NCBI GenBank assembly: GCA_902802305.1
Contig: CADCLG010000031.1
Coordinates: 1-47,329 of the forward strand
From: an uncultured Spirochaetaceae bacterium
GTDB lineage: Bacteria; Spirochaetota; Spirochaetia; Treponematales; Treponemataceae
Length of the DNA: 47,329 bases
Direction of reading: 5' to 3'
Shown here piece after piece: positions 7,795 to 16,375 of this stretch. The position numbers and the translations under genes are program-made. The notes under the pieces were generated by a model. The model did not search any database and was not told where the DNA came from. It worked only from the letters and a program-made list of their open reading frames with translations. Position 1 is the first letter of the stretch; every line of letters starts with the position of its first letter.

Positions 7795-9858
7795 TTATGA
7801 AAGCTTCTTTATCTTTTGAATCAAATCTTTATTTGCTGCTACTTCTTCCACAGTACACGGCATTCTATAAGTCCAGTTAAAGGCAGTCACAGTGCCTGGG
7901 ATATTTATGCGTTCGTCGGAAGCATTTTGCAGCCAGAGAGATTTATCCATATAGAGCAGGTCCTGTAGAGGCGGAATAAACCACTGACTTACAGATGAGG
8001 CGGAAACCCCCAGCACTTTTTCTGCAAGCTCCGGGGTAAAATCTGACAGTGCAAGAGTTTTTGCGGACTTTTCAATTTCGGCAGTATCTTTTCCCAAAAT
8101 TTCACCTTCAACTTCGCTGGCAATTCCAAAGGCGCTGGCATTTGCTTTTATAAAGGCGGTAACGCTTTCTTTTTCATCATTCCACCATTGTCGCAAGGTT
8201 GAAGAATCGTGTACAGAACTTGTTGCCACGCTCAAAGGCTCGTAATCTTTAAATGGCACAAAAGGCTGTCCTTCTTCACTCCAGTTTCTGCACCAGCGAA
8301 TTACACGCAAGCCAAGAATATCGTATTTTTTCATAACCTTTGGTACACATTTTATGTTTACGCCCAAATCTTCACCACAAGGAATCATTTTTGTAGATTT
8401 AATGATTGCTTCGAATATTTCTTCTGCCTGCTTTTGCCACAATTTTTCGTTTTTTTGATTGAGCTTATCAAAAAGGGCCAGCAAAAGATTTTTTTCCTTT
8501 TGATTGAGGCTATTCCAGGAAGTAGAATTGCCATAAGTCCACAGGGGAACAAAGTTATTTTTTGAAAGCTCCAGCAAAGTTCTGTTAGACCAGTATTGAA
8601 CCAGCACCTGTTTGATTTTTTCTTCTGCTTCTTTTGTGCAAAGTCTGTCAAAGTCAGTTGAAAGTATTTGATTACTGCCTTTTACAGATTTTTTGAAAAG
8701 CCAGAGTTCTTCGTTTCCAATCTGCTCACAAAGCTTATTCAAAATTGAATGTGCCGCTTCGTGATTCCATGTAATATCTTCTATAACAGAAGTTGGAATA
8801 TGAGGCTGACTGAGCCAGCGGATTCTATCATCGTCAAAGCCAGCTTCATAAAGAGCATCTTTTTTTATGGATGAATAGGGCTGAGTATGTCCATTCATAG
8901 CGTTGCAATCATCTTGAGGAATTGCCCAGATTCTAAAAAAGCCAAGAATGTGGTCAAGTCTGTAGGCGTCGTAGTAGGCTGAAGCTGTTTTAAGTCTTTC
9001 TTTCCACCAGGAATAATCATTATTTTTTAGATTTTTCCAGTTGTAGATTGGAAAGCCCCAGTTTTGTCCGCTTGGATTTTCTCCATCAGGAGGGGAGCCT
9101 GCCCTTAATTCTTGCATAAAATACTGAGGATAAGCCCAGGAATCACAGGAGTCTTCGTTCATTAAAATTGGCATGTCCCCTTTCAGATGAATTCCACATT
9201 CTTTTATTTCTTTTACCGCTTCCTTAAATTGATTTGCAGCAATCAGCTGGCACCAGGCATAAAAAAGATGTTCTTTTTTTAATTTTTTGTCATTCCAGCG
9301 TTCTTCAATTTCTGATGAGGACAGATTTTTATCTTTTGCTTTCCATTCCTTCCAGCTGGACTGCATGTACTTCCATTTTAAGTTTTTGTAAACACAATAG
9401 GCCTTGAGCCATTCATTTTTTTCAATGAATTTAGACAGTTCTTTTGTTGCTTTTCCTTCTTCTGCAATACTAGTTTTTTCGTACACTTGCTGAAGAAAAT
9501 AAGTCTTTGAATTCAAAATTTCCTGATAATTATATCTTTGTTTTTTAGAATTTGCCTTTATAAAATTGCTGTAATCTGCTGCAATTTTTTTATCGTCAGC
9601 TAAAAGCTTTTCAAATTCTGGAATTTGCTTGAGGCTGATATAAATTGGATGAAGAGCAAAAGCCGAAAGGGCAGAATAAGGGGAACTTTGTGTTCCGGAA
9701 TCATTTACAGGCAGCAGCTGGATTATTTTAATTCCACATTCTTTGCAGAACTTTGCAAAAGGAATTAAATCAGAATATTCGCCAATAACTGGATTATCTT
9801 TTGTATATAAGGCTCCCAGCGGAAGGGAAAGCCCGGTTACTTTTTTATCATTAGCCAT
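7795..9858 (-). CDS. malQ: 4-alpha-glucanotransferase (GH77, amylomaltase), 687 aa
   Basis: MalQ transfers maltodextrin segments between chains and releases glucose. Visible signatures are SPYSALSAFALHPIYISL near the N-terminus, YRLDHILGFFRIW with nucleophile Asp about 301, CGEDLG with acid/base Glu about 496, and SVHDSSTLRQWW near 553. The gap of nearly 200 residues between the Asp and Glu is much larger than in short amylomaltases and recalls the insertion in DPE2-type GH77 enzymes, but no starch-binding domain is present. The protein has no signal peptide and acts in the cytoplasm. The ATG has no Shine-Dalgarno at normal distance and sits eight bases after a TATAAT. The GH13 gene follows downstream on the same strand, separated by a repeat. 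Confidence 0.93.
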   Translation of the reverse strand: MANDKKVTGLSLPLGALYTKDNPVIGEYSDLIPFAKFCKECGIKIIQLLPVNDSGTQSSPYSALSAFALHPIYISLKQIPEFEKLLADDKKIAADYSNFIKANSKKQRYNYQEILNSKTYFLQQVYEKTSIAEEGKATKELSKFIEKNEWLKAYCVYKNLKWKYMQSSWKEWKAKDKNLSSSEIEERWNDKKLKKEHLFYAWCQLIAANQFKEAVKEIKECGIHLKGDMPILMNEDSCDSWAYPQYFMQELRAGSPPDGENPSGQNWGFPIYNWKNLKNNDYSWWKERLKTASAYYDAYRLDHILGFFRIWAIPQDDCNAMNGHTQPYSSIKKDALYEAGFDDDRIRWLSQPHIPTSVIEDITWNHEAAHSILNKLCEQIGNEELWLFKKSVKGSNQILSTDFDRLCTKEAEEKIKQVLVQYWSNRTLLELSKNNFVPLWTYGNSTSWNSLNQKEKNLLLALFDKLNQKNEKLWQKQAEEIFEAIIKSTKMIPCGEDLGVNIKCVPKVMKKYDILGLRVIRWCRNWSEEGQPFVPFKDYEPLSVATSSVHDSSTLRQWWNDEKESVTAFIKANASAFGIASEVEGEILGKDTAEIEKSAKTLALSDFTPELAEKVLGVSASSVSQWFIPPLQDLLYMDKSLWLQNASDERINIPGTVTAFNWTYRMPCTVEEVAANKDLIQKIKKLS

Positions 9859-9866
9859 AATAAAAA

Positions 9867-9895
9867 ATTATATCATATTTATCTCCTTCTGACAG
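9867..9895 (-). promoter_or_regulatory. malQ promoter implying a leaderless mRNA, with an embedded mini-frame
   Basis: On the minus strand CTGTCA (9895-9890), 17 bases and TATAAT (9872-9867) end eight bases before the malQ ATG, so transcription would start at or beside the start codon. The spacer also holds AAGGAG followed six bases later by ATG-ATA-TAA, a three-codon frame that would only be translated from a longer transcript. Confidence 0.55.
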
Positions 9896-9939
9896 TATTT
9901 CTTTTATAATGCGTTTACTCTGATGTTATTTTTAACAGA

Positions 9940-9968
9940 TTGACAGAAAGCTTTTATACTCTTAATCT
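9940..9968 (+). promoter_or_regulatory. Promoter of the acyltransferase-like gene, leaderless geometry
   Basis: TTGACA (9940-9945), 17 bases and TAATCT (9963-9968) end six bases before the ATG at 9975. No Shine-Dalgarno lies between them. A start site at the usual distance would fall on the ATG. Confidence 0.55.
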
Positions 9969-9974
9969 GTATAT

Positions 9975-10895
9975 ATGAGTGAAATCCAAGCAAGTGACGA
10001 AGCAAAACCTTCGATTTATAAAAGACGATGGGGAGACAGAAAAGACGGACGCCTTTTGCGTTCTATAGAACCTATCGCAATTTTTTCCCTTTACATAATG
10101 AATACGCGAAATGACGCAAACAATTCTGTTTCAGATTGTGTGGAACTTTCTGCAATTGATAAATATGTCCACAAAAAACGTCAGCAGGGCTTTGAAGGTT
10201 TTAACGTAATGTATGTGCTGGTAGCCGCTTATGTAAGAACAGTAAGTCAGAAACCTGGAATAAACAGATTTATAAACGGTCACAGAATCTATGCCCGAAA
10301 TAATATCGAAGTAAGCCTTATGGTAAAAAAGAAGCTGGCCCTTAATGCCCCGGAAACAATGTTTAAATTCTTTTTTAAGCCTGAATATACCATCAATGAT
10401 GTTTATAAGGATATGCATGAAAAGATTTATTCCTATCAGAATGAACCTGATTCAGATGTTTCTGATGACCTTGATAACTTTTTAAATAGAATAATAAGAT
10501 TTCCCCGCTGGATTTTACGGCTGGTTATGAGACTTTTGTACAAGCTGGATTATCACGGATTAATTCCTCAATCCCTCCTTGCCCTCAGCCCTTTCCACGG
10601 TTCCATGGTCCTTTCTTCAATGGGCTCGCTGGGGGTTCCTTCTGTTTTTCATCATCTATATAATTTTGGCAATGTGCCTATGTTTATAACCTTCAGCACA
10701 AACCGCCATGAAAATGAAGTAAAAGCTGATGGAAAGATCCACAAAAAGCATTATCTGGATTTTAATATCACTATGGATGACCGAATCTGTGATGGACAGT
10801 ATTATTCAACAGCCTTGCATGAGTTTAAAAAATACATAAAAAATCCTGAATTGCTGGAACTTCCTCCAAAAGAAGTCATTGATGATATTCCTTAA
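9975..10895 (+). CDS. 2-oxoacid dehydrogenase E2-like (CAT-fold) acyltransferase homologue, 306 aa
   Basis: The whole chain resembles the catalytic domain of dihydrolipoamide acyltransferases and chloramphenicol acetyltransferase: FNVMYVLVAAYVRTVSQ, then the C-terminal motif DFNITMDDRICDGQYYSTAL. There are no lipoyl or peripheral-binding domains. In true E2 enzymes the last motif is DHRxxDG with catalytic His; here that position is Asp (DDRICDG). Either the enzyme is inactive in classical acyl transfer or it uses another residue. No E1 or E3 gene is near, so it is not part of a visible dehydrogenase complex. Function unknown. It converges with the PF06541 gene 20 bases downstream. Confidence 0.75.
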   Translation: MSEIQASDEAKPSIYKRRWGDRKDGRLLRSIEPIAIFSLYIMNTRNDANNSVSDCVELSAIDKYVHKKRQQGFEGFNVMYVLVAAYVRTVSQKPGINRFINGHRIYARNNIEVSLMVKKKLALNAPETMFKFFFKPEYTINDVYKDMHEKIYSYQNEPDSDVSDDLDNFLNRIIRFPRWILRLVMRLLYKLDYHGLIPQSLLALSPFHGSMVLSSMGSLGVPSVFHHLYNFGNVPMFITFSTNRHENEVKADGKIHKKHYLDFNITMDDRICDGQYYSTALHEFKKYIKNPELLELPPKEVIDDIP

Positions 10896-10914
10896 GACCT
10901 TGAGATACAAGGCA

Positions 10915-11781
10915 TCAGTGTTTCTTTAATTCAGAAATATATTTTTTAAGTTCCTGAAGTGTTTCTGCATATTGAGAATGCTTTATATGAGGGAAGGCAC
11001 GTAAAAGTCTTTTTGTTCCCCATTTTGTTGAAGCAAAAGCTTCTGCATATTTTTTTGCCGCATTCTTTTTGTAATCTTCAAGATTATCTTTTAATTCGGC
11101 CTTTCCAAGAGCAGCCTGAACTTGAGCTTTTTCTACAGAAGTTGCAACCTTGAGCGTAGTCTCTGTAATAGTTTCGCTCATCTTATCTGAAGGCTTGCGA
11201 AGAATCTGTCGGAGCTCATCAATCTTTTTAAGTTCTTTGTTTAATCCGCGGACAGTAGCAATCGTTATTCCCAAGTCAATAAATACGACTGTGTAAAGAA
11301 ACCCCAGAATCCACCAGCCAAAACGTGCAGGAATTATAACCGGCGAAAAGGAATTAACAAGAGGGTGAACAAATCTTACGGCAATCATAACTGAAATTCC
11401 CCAGATAATACTGAAGGCCAGACAGATGTAACCGTGAAGATTTAGGGGCATATCACTGTAATCCCACCATCGGGCATGAAAAAGCTTGTCCAGTGCCCAG
11501 CCGGCAATAAGCTCTACAATCGTTGTAAAAAGAGCACCAGAAATAAAGACAAGCCAGATGTTTACTTCAAGAGTTTTTTCGCTGACTGGTAAAAGGTGAT
11601 TTATCATTAAAACAAGAAGCATCCCAAAGCCGTATACAGGGCAGATTGGTCCATTTAAAAAACCTCTGTTTACAACCTTTCCCAGAGTAACGGCATGAAA
11701 GGCAACTTCAATAATCCAACCAATAAAACTGTAAATTAAAAAATACCAGAATATTTGATAAGCAGTCATCCCAAAAAACAT
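10915..11781 (-). CDS. PF06541-type membrane protein (putative ABC-transporter type IV), 288 aa
   Basis: The N-terminus (YQIFWYFLIYSFIGWIIEV) and the motif GFLNGPICPVYGFG are characteristic of the PF06541 (DUF1113, CmpB-like) membrane family. About five to six helices occupy the first 190 residues. The last 100 are charged and helical (VEKAQVQAALGKAELKDNLEDY), probably a cytoplasmic coiled coil. The family is called a putative ABC-type permease, but no ATPase gene is adjacent, so transport is unproven. AAGGAG lies six bases before the ATG. The next 282 bases hold the tRNA gene and the leader of the cyclase gene. Confidence 0.8.
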   Translation of the reverse strand: MFFGMTAYQIFWYFLIYSFIGWIIEVAFHAVTLGKVVNRGFLNGPICPVYGFGMLLVLMINHLLPVSEKTLEVNIWLVFISGALFTTIVELIAGWALDKLFHARWWDYSDMPLNLHGYICLAFSIIWGISVMIAVRFVHPLVNSFSPVIIPARFGWWILGFLYTVVFIDLGITIATVRGLNKELKKIDELRQILRKPSDKMSETITETTLKVATSVEKAQVQAALGKAELKDNLEDYKKNAAKKYAEAFASTKWGTKRLLRAFPHIKHSQYAETLQELKKYISELKKH

Positions 11782-11870
11782 AAGTAACTCCTTACCAATA
11801 AATATATATCAATTTTTTATAAAAGGGTATAAAATAAGGTATGATAAAGAAGATTGAGTTGAAAAAGAAA

Positions 11871-11944
11871 TGGAGCTGATCGGACTTGAACCGACTACCT
11901 CTACAATGCCATTGTAGCGCTCTAGCCAGGTGAGCTACAGCCCC
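11871..11944 (-). tRNA. tRNA-Ala (anticodon GGC)
   Basis: The minus strand folds into a full cloverleaf. The acceptor stem is GGGGCTG/CAGCTCC with one G-T pair. The anticodon arm CTACA-ATGGCAT-TGTAG gives anticodon GGC, the T arm contains GGTTCAAGTCC, and the discriminator is A. CCA is not encoded; the gene runs straight into TTTCTTTTT, which may serve as terminator. Confidence 0.95.
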
Positions 11945-11956
11945 AAATAATAATTG

Positions 11957-11985
11957 ATTATATCAAATCAAAAACTTTTAGCCAA
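11957..11985 (-). promoter_or_regulatory. Promoter of tRNA-Ala
   Basis: On the minus strand TTGGCT (11985-11980), 17 bases and TATAAT (11962-11957) lie just upstream of the tRNA, leaving 12 bases to its first G. Confidence 0.65.
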
Positions 11986-12063
11986 TACGGTAACAGAAAA
12001 TAACTTTAGAATTGTTAAATAAATATAGCAGGATTTAAGATGGAGGTTATTTAAACAAGAGCT

Positions 12064-13779
12064 ATGCTTTTATATTATCAGATTGTCAGCGTTCTCTCCT
12101 TGCTTTTTACAGTAATTTATGTTTGTCGATGGAATAAAAGATATTCTACTTTTGCTTCAGTATTATTTGTTATCCTCCCAATAGCGTGTTATGGTTATCT
12201 TCTTATTGCACAAGCCCAGAGTCTGGAACTCGCTTATTTAGGAACTAAAATCTCTTATATAGGTGGTATTTTCGGAACCCTTTTTTTTGTTTTAAGTATT
12301 CTTGAATTGTGTAAGGTTTCTCTCCAGCAATGGATACGCATTCTTATGTTTATAGTCGGCTGTATCATCTTTGGATTTGTAATGACAATCGGAAGTAGCC
12401 CTCTCTTTTATAAATCTGTTCAGATAATTAATCAGAATGGAATTATGGTGCTTGAAAAAGAATATGGACCTCTGCACATAACTGCATACATTTATTCAAC
12501 CATTCTTTATATCATCTGTTTTGTGATTGTCTGTCTGCGCATAAGAAAACGCTATGAGGTTTCAAAAAAGAGTGTAATCATCCTTCTTGTTATTCTGACC
12601 CTTTCCTTTGTTCTCTTTTTTGGCGGACGAAAAATCATAAATGGCGTGGAGCTGGTAACTATTGGTTATCTGCTGGCTCAGTTCAGTATGATTATCCTGC
12701 CGGAAAGATTCGCCCTCTATGATGTAAACGAAACTCTGGTTGATGTTGCTGTGGAGCGGGGGGATATTGCCGTTATTTCTTTTGATAAAAAGAATAATTT
12801 TTTGGGTTGCAATGATGTTGCCAAGGATTATTTCCCTATTATGTCTAATCTAAAAATTGATGATTCTGTGATTCTTCAGGATGACGACTTTCTGGAAAAG
12901 CTGCATTTCTGGATTAAAATGATTAATAAGAATAAGCAGAAATATACAGAAATATACGAAAGAGACGATAAATATTATCTGGTTGTTGGTGACTGCATCA
13001 GAAAGGGAAAGAGAATTAAAGGTCACAGCTTTATGATTACGGATAATACTGATGAAATTAAATATCAGAAAATCATAGAAGATTATAACAAGTCTCTGAA
13101 AGATGAGGTTGATAAAAAAACTCATGAAATCATGCATATAAATGATGTTTTTGGTAAAAATGTTTCGCCTCAAATCCGTGATTACCTGCTCAAGGGCAAT
13201 GTAAAGCTGGGCGGTGAAAACTGTAATATCACTATTATGTTCTGTGATATCAGAAGCTTTACAACGCTTTCCGAAAATATGCCGAGTGAAAAAATAGTTA
13301 AAATGCTGAACTTTTATTTTACCCAGCTTGAAAGATGTATTTCTGCCCACAATGGTGTAATTAATAAGTATATGGGTGATGCAATCATGGCTTTGTTTGG
13401 CGCTCCTATGCCTTCAAAAACTCATCAGATGGATGCTTTTGCCGCTGCTCTTGATATGAGGCGCACTTTAAAAGAAATAAACAAGCAGTTTAAGGCAAAA
13501 GGCTATCCGGAACTTCAGTTTGGAATTGGTATTCATTCTGGTTCTGTTTTGGCTGGAAATATTGGGGCATTAAATAGAATGGAATATACCGTTATTGGGG
13601 ATGCCGTTAATGCTGCAAGCCGAATTGAAGGACTCTGCAAAACTTACAAAAAGGACCTTCTGATGTCAGAAGACACTGCCCTTGAAATTATGACGGCAAA
13701 TCCTCAGCTGGTTTTAGAGTTTGTTGATTTTACAGAGCTTCGCGGACGAAAAGAAAAGGTAAGGCTCTTTACAGATTAG
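12064..13779 (+). CDS. Class III adenylate cyclase with seven-helix membrane sensor, 571 aa
   Basis: About seven membrane helices fill residues 1-215, as in 7TM-histidine-kinase-type sensors. A PAS-like region follows (220-340), then a helix (KSLKDEVDKKTHEIMHINDVF) and the catalytic domain (365-571). Metal-binding Asp residues are in MFCDIRSF (about 394) and KYMGDAIMA (about 439). The adenine-contact Lys is in NKYMGD, and the transition-state Asn and Arg are in GDAVNAASRIE. The enzyme should make cAMP from ATP as a dimer. An in-frame TAA sits four codons before the ATG, so translation begins here even though the nearest GGAGG is 17 bases away. It is paralogous to the cyclase at 14706. Confidence 0.9.
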   Translation: MLLYYQIVSVLSLLFTVIYVCRWNKRYSTFASVLFVILPIACYGYLLIAQAQSLELAYLGTKISYIGGIFGTLFFVLSILELCKVSLQQWIRILMFIVGCIIFGFVMTIGSSPLFYKSVQIINQNGIMVLEKEYGPLHITAYIYSTILYIICFVIVCLRIRKRYEVSKKSVIILLVILTLSFVLFFGGRKIINGVELVTIGYLLAQFSMIILPERFALYDVNETLVDVAVERGDIAVISFDKKNNFLGCNDVAKDYFPIMSNLKIDDSVILQDDDFLEKLHFWIKMINKNKQKYTEIYERDDKYYLVVGDCIRKGKRIKGHSFMITDNTDEIKYQKIIEDYNKSLKDEVDKKTHEIMHINDVFGKNVSPQIRDYLLKGNVKLGGENCNITIMFCDIRSFTTLSENMPSEKIVKMLNFYFTQLERCISAHNGVINKYMGDAIMALFGAPMPSKTHQMDAFAAALDMRRTLKEINKQFKAKGYPELQFGIGIHSGSVLAGNIGALNRMEYTVIGDAVNAASRIEGLCKTYKKDLLMSEDTALEIMTANPQLVLEFVDFTELRGRKEKVRLFTD

Positions 13780-13783
13780 TTTT

Positions 13784-14626
13784 TTACATTGAAACGCCAA
13801 GTCCAAAAAGCGAATAATCTGCGCGGCAAGGGTCCTCTGGAAAAACTTTTTTCATGCACTCTGTAAGCACAAGGTCTGTTTTATGGGATGGAGCTGCTTT
13901 TTCTGGCAGCAGTCCCATTTTTATTGCTTCCTGCATGACATGCACATCAAGGGGAATAAGAAGCTTTGATTGCGGATACCAGGACCAGAGTCCTAAATCT
14001 ACAGGGGACTTTTGTCTTACCATCCATCGTAAAAACATGTGAATGCGCTTGTTTGCTGAGCTTTTTCCTTTGGGAACAATTTTTGATTTTGGGAAAGCGG
14101 CAGAAATAAGGTCATAAAGATTTCCCCCTTTATCCAGCCATTCTTTTTCAAAATAGTCTCCAAGGCTGGGAGCCGCCATTAAAATGTTTCTCAGTTCATC
14201 AAAAAAAACATGCATATCTTGGTAAGAATAAAAGCGATAAAACTTTTTTGACAAATCACAGGCAGAAGTTTGCGAGATAGAAGCTTGTGATACATCAGCT
14301 TGTGAAAATGTATTTGTAGGCAGAAAGTCTTTTTTATATTTTTCGGATTTTATCCAGCCTGTGATGTTAGAACTTTCTGTTTTTTCTTTACAGCTTGTCT
14401 TATCTGCAAGCTCCAGTATTTGTCTGATTTTTGGAATAAATTGGCTTCTATTCCCAAAAGCAAGCATGGCGGCAATAAAACTTGCAGTTTCAACATCTGC
14501 TGTTTGATTTAAAGGATACCATCTTAAAAACTGGCTTGGATCTGAATCGGCAAATGAGGGGCTTTCGTATTTATCAGCGAGGAAAATAAGTTTTTCCTTT
14601 AATTCCCGGGAAACTTCATAAGACAT
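13784..14626 (-). CDS. TIGR02757-family (DUF2400) protein, 280 aa
   Basis: The segments FLRWYPLNQTADVETASFIAAMLAFGNR and, later, RIHMFLRWMVRQKSPVDLGLWS and LLIPLDVHVMQEAIKMGLL match the TIGR02757 family, which resembles HhH-GPD DNA glycosylases in overall plan. Biochemical function is not established. The protein is cytoplasmic. It ends four bases from the stop of the first cyclase (convergent) and its start faces the second cyclase (divergent). A 30-residue Ser/Gln/Ala-rich insertion (SQADVSQASISQTSA) near 110 looks like low-complexity expansion. The ATG is six bases behind TAAAAT and has no Shine-Dalgarno. Confidence 0.8.
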   Translation of the reverse strand: MSYEVSRELKEKLIFLADKYESPSFADSDPSQFLRWYPLNQTADVETASFIAAMLAFGNRSQFIPKIRQILELADKTSCKEKTESSNITGWIKSEKYKKDFLPTNTFSQADVSQASISQTSACDLSKKFYRFYSYQDMHVFFDELRNILMAAPSLGDYFEKEWLDKGGNLYDLISAAFPKSKIVPKGKSSANKRIHMFLRWMVRQKSPVDLGLWSWYPQSKLLIPLDVHVMQEAIKMGLLPEKAAPSHKTDLVLTECMKKVFPEDPCRADYSLFGLGVSM

Positions 14627-14632
14627 AGAAAT

Positions 14633-14661
14633 ATTTTAACAGGAGGAGGGGGCTTGTTCAA
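14633..14661 (-). promoter_or_regulatory. Promoter of the TIGR02757 gene, leaderless geometry
   Basis: On the minus strand TTGAAC (14661-14656), exactly 17 bases and TAAAAT (14638-14633) are followed by six bases and the ATG at 14626. Confidence 0.6.
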
Positions 14662-14705
14662 TAAATTACATTTTTTTTATAACTTTTATGTGTTACAATA
14701 TAAGC

Positions 14706-16235
14706 ATGAGATTCAAAAGTTTTTTTCTAAAGTATCATCTGCTTTGTTACGGACTAATCTGTCTGCTTGCCAATCTACTTGCGGCTCTTTCCTCAAATAT
14801 GGCTTCTTTTCCTATGCCAGAAACTACAACTATGGTTTTGTGGAAGTCATTTATGGAAGAACAACGTTTTCTGGTCAATTTTCTTGGCATTATAGTTTAT
14901 GCAGTTCCAATTGTTTTTTGTGTTACTTATGGATTGAATTCTCATAAATACAGTAAAAATGACCGTGAGTATATAAAAATTATGGTTCATATCCCGGCGG
15001 CTTATGCTTTACGGGGCATTACCGGCTGGATTAGCAATTTTATTTTTGAACTTGCCTTTCTTATTTATTTTCATTTTGCCTTTGACGTTGACATTGCTTT
15101 TATCCTGATTTCTTCGATTACATCCTATGTTTTCCTGTCTGTTTTTTCTTTTACTCTGATTTATTTTACTCTCGAAACCTTAAACAGAAATATTGTTCTG
15201 CCAGTGCTTTATCCCGACGGAAATATTTCTGATACGGAAAGAACGTCATTGTCATCAATTAAAAATATCTTTCACTTTTACTTTTTTTCCGTTGCTCTTT
15301 TCCCTGCCTCTTTTTTAGGAATAAGACTTTTCTGCACAAAAAGATATCATGTTGAGATTTCCGGTTATTCTGATTTTATTGTATTTTTTGGACTTATGAT
15401 TGTGGGATTTATTCTTACAAAACTGATTTCCGGCTATTTTCAAAAGCCTTTACAGAAGCTTACTGATAGTGCAAATCAGATTTCAGGTGGAAATTACGAC
15501 TGTAAGACTGTAATCTGCTCCAATGATGAAATGGGCTTGCTTGGAGATTCTTTTAATGCCATGGCTAAATCCCTCAAAGAAAAGGAGTTTATGCGGGATA
15601 CCTTCGGCAAGATTGTTACTCCACAGATTCGCGATTACCTTTTGAAAGGCAATGTTGCTTTAGGGGGAGAGACTATTGACGTTACTGTAATGTTCTGTGA
15701 TATCCGTGGTTTTACAACTCTTTCTGAAAATATGGAGCCGGAGAAAATTGTTTCTTTTTTGAATGAGTATTTTACGGGGCTTGAAGAATGCATAGCAGCT
15801 CACGGTGGAATAATTAACAAGTATATTGGTGATGCTGTCATGGCTTTGTTTGGTGCTCCAATCAGGAGTCAAAATCATGCAGAAGAAGCCTATCTTGCTG
15901 CCTTGGATATGAGAAAAAAACTTGCCAAAATGAATGAAAGGTTTTCTAAGAATGGTCTGCCTGTGATTCGTTTTGGAATTGGGCTTCATTCAGGAGAAGT
16001 TCTTGCCGGTAATATTGGAGCTGCCAATCGTCTTGAATATACTGTGATTGGTGATACTGTAAATACTGCAAGCCGTATAGAAGGTCTCTGCAAGATTTAT
16101 AAGAAGGATTTGCTTATTTCTGAAAATACTGTTGCCAAAATTAAAGAAAAAACAGATGAAAAAGCCTTTGTTTTTCTTGATGAAGCGGAAATCCGCGGTC
16201 GAAAAGAAAGGGTAAAGATTTACACGGACCTTTAA
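14706..16235 (+). CDS. Class III adenylate cyclase with membrane sensor and HAMP domain, 509 aa
   Basis: Six or so membrane helices (residues 1-255) lead into a HAMP linker (PLQKLTDSANQISGGNYDC, then NDEMGLLGDSFNAMAKSLKE) and a cyclase domain with metal Asp in MFCDIRGF (about 332) and KYIGDAVMA, and GDTVNTASRIEG for the transition-state residues. cAMP synthesis is expected. The linker FGKIVTPQIRDYLLKGNV is almost identical to the one in the cyclase at 12064, so the catalytic halves come from a duplication while the sensors differ. I start at 14706: TACAAT with an upstream TG ends six bases before it. A start six codons earlier (14688) is possible but also has no ribosome-binding site. Confidence 0.88.
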   Translation: MRFKSFFLKYHLLCYGLICLLANLLAALSSNMASFPMPETTTMVLWKSFMEEQRFLVNFLGIIVYAVPIVFCVTYGLNSHKYSKNDREYIKIMVHIPAAYALRGITGWISNFIFELAFLIYFHFAFDVDIAFILISSITSYVFLSVFSFTLIYFTLETLNRNIVLPVLYPDGNISDTERTSLSSIKNIFHFYFFSVALFPASFLGIRLFCTKRYHVEISGYSDFIVFFGLMIVGFILTKLISGYFQKPLQKLTDSANQISGGNYDCKTVICSNDEMGLLGDSFNAMAKSLKEKEFMRDTFGKIVTPQIRDYLLKGNVALGGETIDVTVMFCDIRGFTTLSENMEPEKIVSFLNEYFTGLEECIAAHGGIINKYIGDAVMALFGAPIRSQNHAEEAYLAALDMRKKLAKMNERFSKNGLPVIRFGIGLHSGEVLAGNIGAANRLEYTVIGDTVNTASRIEGLCKIYKKDLLISENTVAKIKEKTDEKAFVFLDEAEIRGRKERVKIYTDL

Positions 16236-16309
16236 TTTATAGAAGCTTTTTGTCCTCTTCTCCTTACTTTTATTTTTCTTGAAAAATTAAAAAAATGGTT
16301 TAGAATGTA

Positions 16310-16337
16310 GTAAAACGATATACTTAAAACGTTTTAC
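16310..16337 (+). promoter_or_regulatory. LacI-type operator before the esterase gene
   Basis: GTAAAACG (16310-16317) and CGTTTTAC (16330-16337) form an inverted repeat, and the right half is itself part of the palindrome AAAACGTTTT (16326-16335). A TATACT -10 candidate lies between (16319-16324). Central-CG palindromes of this kind are typical of LacI/GalR regulators. No LacI-type gene is in the window. Confidence 0.5.
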
Positions 16338-16375
16338 TAAAAACGATTTGCCGATTTGACGTGGGGATTTATTAT

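Noticed and set aside
14654..14947. 97-codon frame starting TTG after a GGAGG-like run
   Set aside because: It overlaps the cyclase N-terminus in another frame. The GGAGGAGGGGG run is the complement of the spacer in the divergent TIGR02757 promoter.
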